NCBI RefSeq assembly: GCF_038050375.1
Contig: NZ_CP150886.1
Location: forward strand, 4,939,318 to 5,003,317
DNA: 64,000 nt
Origin: Okeanomitos corallinicola TIOX110
Lineage (GTDB): Bacteria > Cyanobacteriota > Cyanobacteriia > Cyanobacteriales > Nostocaceae
Reading direction: 5' to 3'
Shown here: positions 63,832 to 64,000 of the stretch, piece by piece
Position numbering within the stretch: the first letter of the stretch is position 1
Layout: each line of letters opens with the position of its first letter
Notes under the pieces: model-generated
What the model was told of the DNA's origin: nothing
Databases searched by the model: none
Seen by the model: the letters and a program-made list of their open reading frames with translations, nothing else
Made by a program: the position numbers and the translations under genes

Positions 63832-64000
63832 TTAAATTGACCTGGGATATTTTAAAGAGAGATAATAGTTTAATGATTGATGAATGTCTTTATATTTCAT
63901 CAGCATAAGCACTAAGAAATATCAACTGATTTACCATATTTTCTGCTGACTTATTTGCCATCAAATTGAGGACTCTTCGCATTTGTTCACCAATAGAGTA

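Larger units (their letters stand above)
56538..64000. mobile_element. nifD excision element 2, canonical site (partial)
   Basis: Begins at the GGATTACTCCG core and continues to the end of the window (at least 7.46 kb). Neither the second core nor a recombinase is in view. Cargo so far: histidine kinase, truncated Uma2, phosphoesterase, Phd/VapC and an ATPase-TOPRIM-DUF4238 group. Confidence 0.82.

Overview
The window comes from a heterocyst-forming, filamentous cyanobacterium of the Nostocales (Anabaena/Nostoc/Dolichospermum-like). The evidence is the gene order nifB-fdxN-nifS-nifU-nifH-nifD, programmed-excision elements with XisA/XisC-type recombinases inside nif genes, a nifP-nifV-nifZ-nifT cluster, HIP1-like GCGATCGC words, short tandem heptamer repeats between genes, and AT-rich DNA. 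The species cannot be fixed from sequence alone.

Layout. 0-6 kb: a conflict-type cluster with a caspase-like protease, an SF1 helicase with a C-terminal phospholipase-D-like domain, and a convergent formylglycine-generating-enzyme-like protein that shares a short motif with the caspase. 6-11 kb: housekeeping genes (pepP, an FG-GAP/VCBS repeat protein, a PlsC-like acyltransferase). 10.9-13.7 kb: a cobalamin riboswitch followed by the cobalt importer cbiMNQO. 13.9-16.3 kb: cydAB quinol oxidase. 16.4-21.1 kb: two paralogous two-gene cassettes of exported proteins. 21.4-25.5 kb, minus strand: nifP, small conserved genes, nifV, nifZ, nifT and a 2Fe-2S ferredoxin-like protein. 26.2-28.0 kb: a retron-like locus (structured non-coding region, 52-aa basic/hydrophobic peptide, XRE regulator, retron-type reverse transcriptase). 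28.1-30.5 kb: DUF433/DUF5615 toxin-antitoxin genes and an MDR oxidoreductase. 31.5-43 kb onward: the nif operon.

The nif operon is broken three times. nifH is split by a 6,606-bp element bounded by the 11-bp repeat TCCGTGAAGGT. nifD is split first by an 11,586-bp element bounded by TTCCCTG, and again at the 11-bp GGATTACTCCG site known from the Anabaena PCC 7120 nifD element. That third element runs off the window, so the nifD 3' end and nifK are not seen. Conceptual removal of the first two elements restores NifH (294 aa) and NifD in frame. Each of these two elements has its own tyrosine recombinase gene starting 110-125 bp inside one end and reading inward.

Cargo differs among elements. 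The nifH element carries a methyltransferase-restriction endonuclease fusion, HicA/HicB genes and a small methyltransferase. The 11.6-kb nifD element carries short-word repeat arrays, inverted and direct duplications, an RHH-type regulator, and a tight operon with a collagen-like protein. The third element carries a histidine kinase, a phosphoesterase, a Phd/VapC pair and an ATPase-TOPRIM-DUF4238 defence-like module.

The least explained structure is at 46.1-49.9 kb. Several blocks each repeat their own 6-9-bp word (GGTTACA, CGAAAYG, CGTCAC, GTGGAGGTT, TGAACC). Four or more arrays are interrupted by a hairpin of the same type, GAATCCTT-loop-AAGG, and two blocks overlap the 3' ends of decayed genes encoding a similar C-terminal helix-turn-helix-like tail. 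This looks like a family of cis-acting DNA-recognition arrays whose word is replaced block by block.
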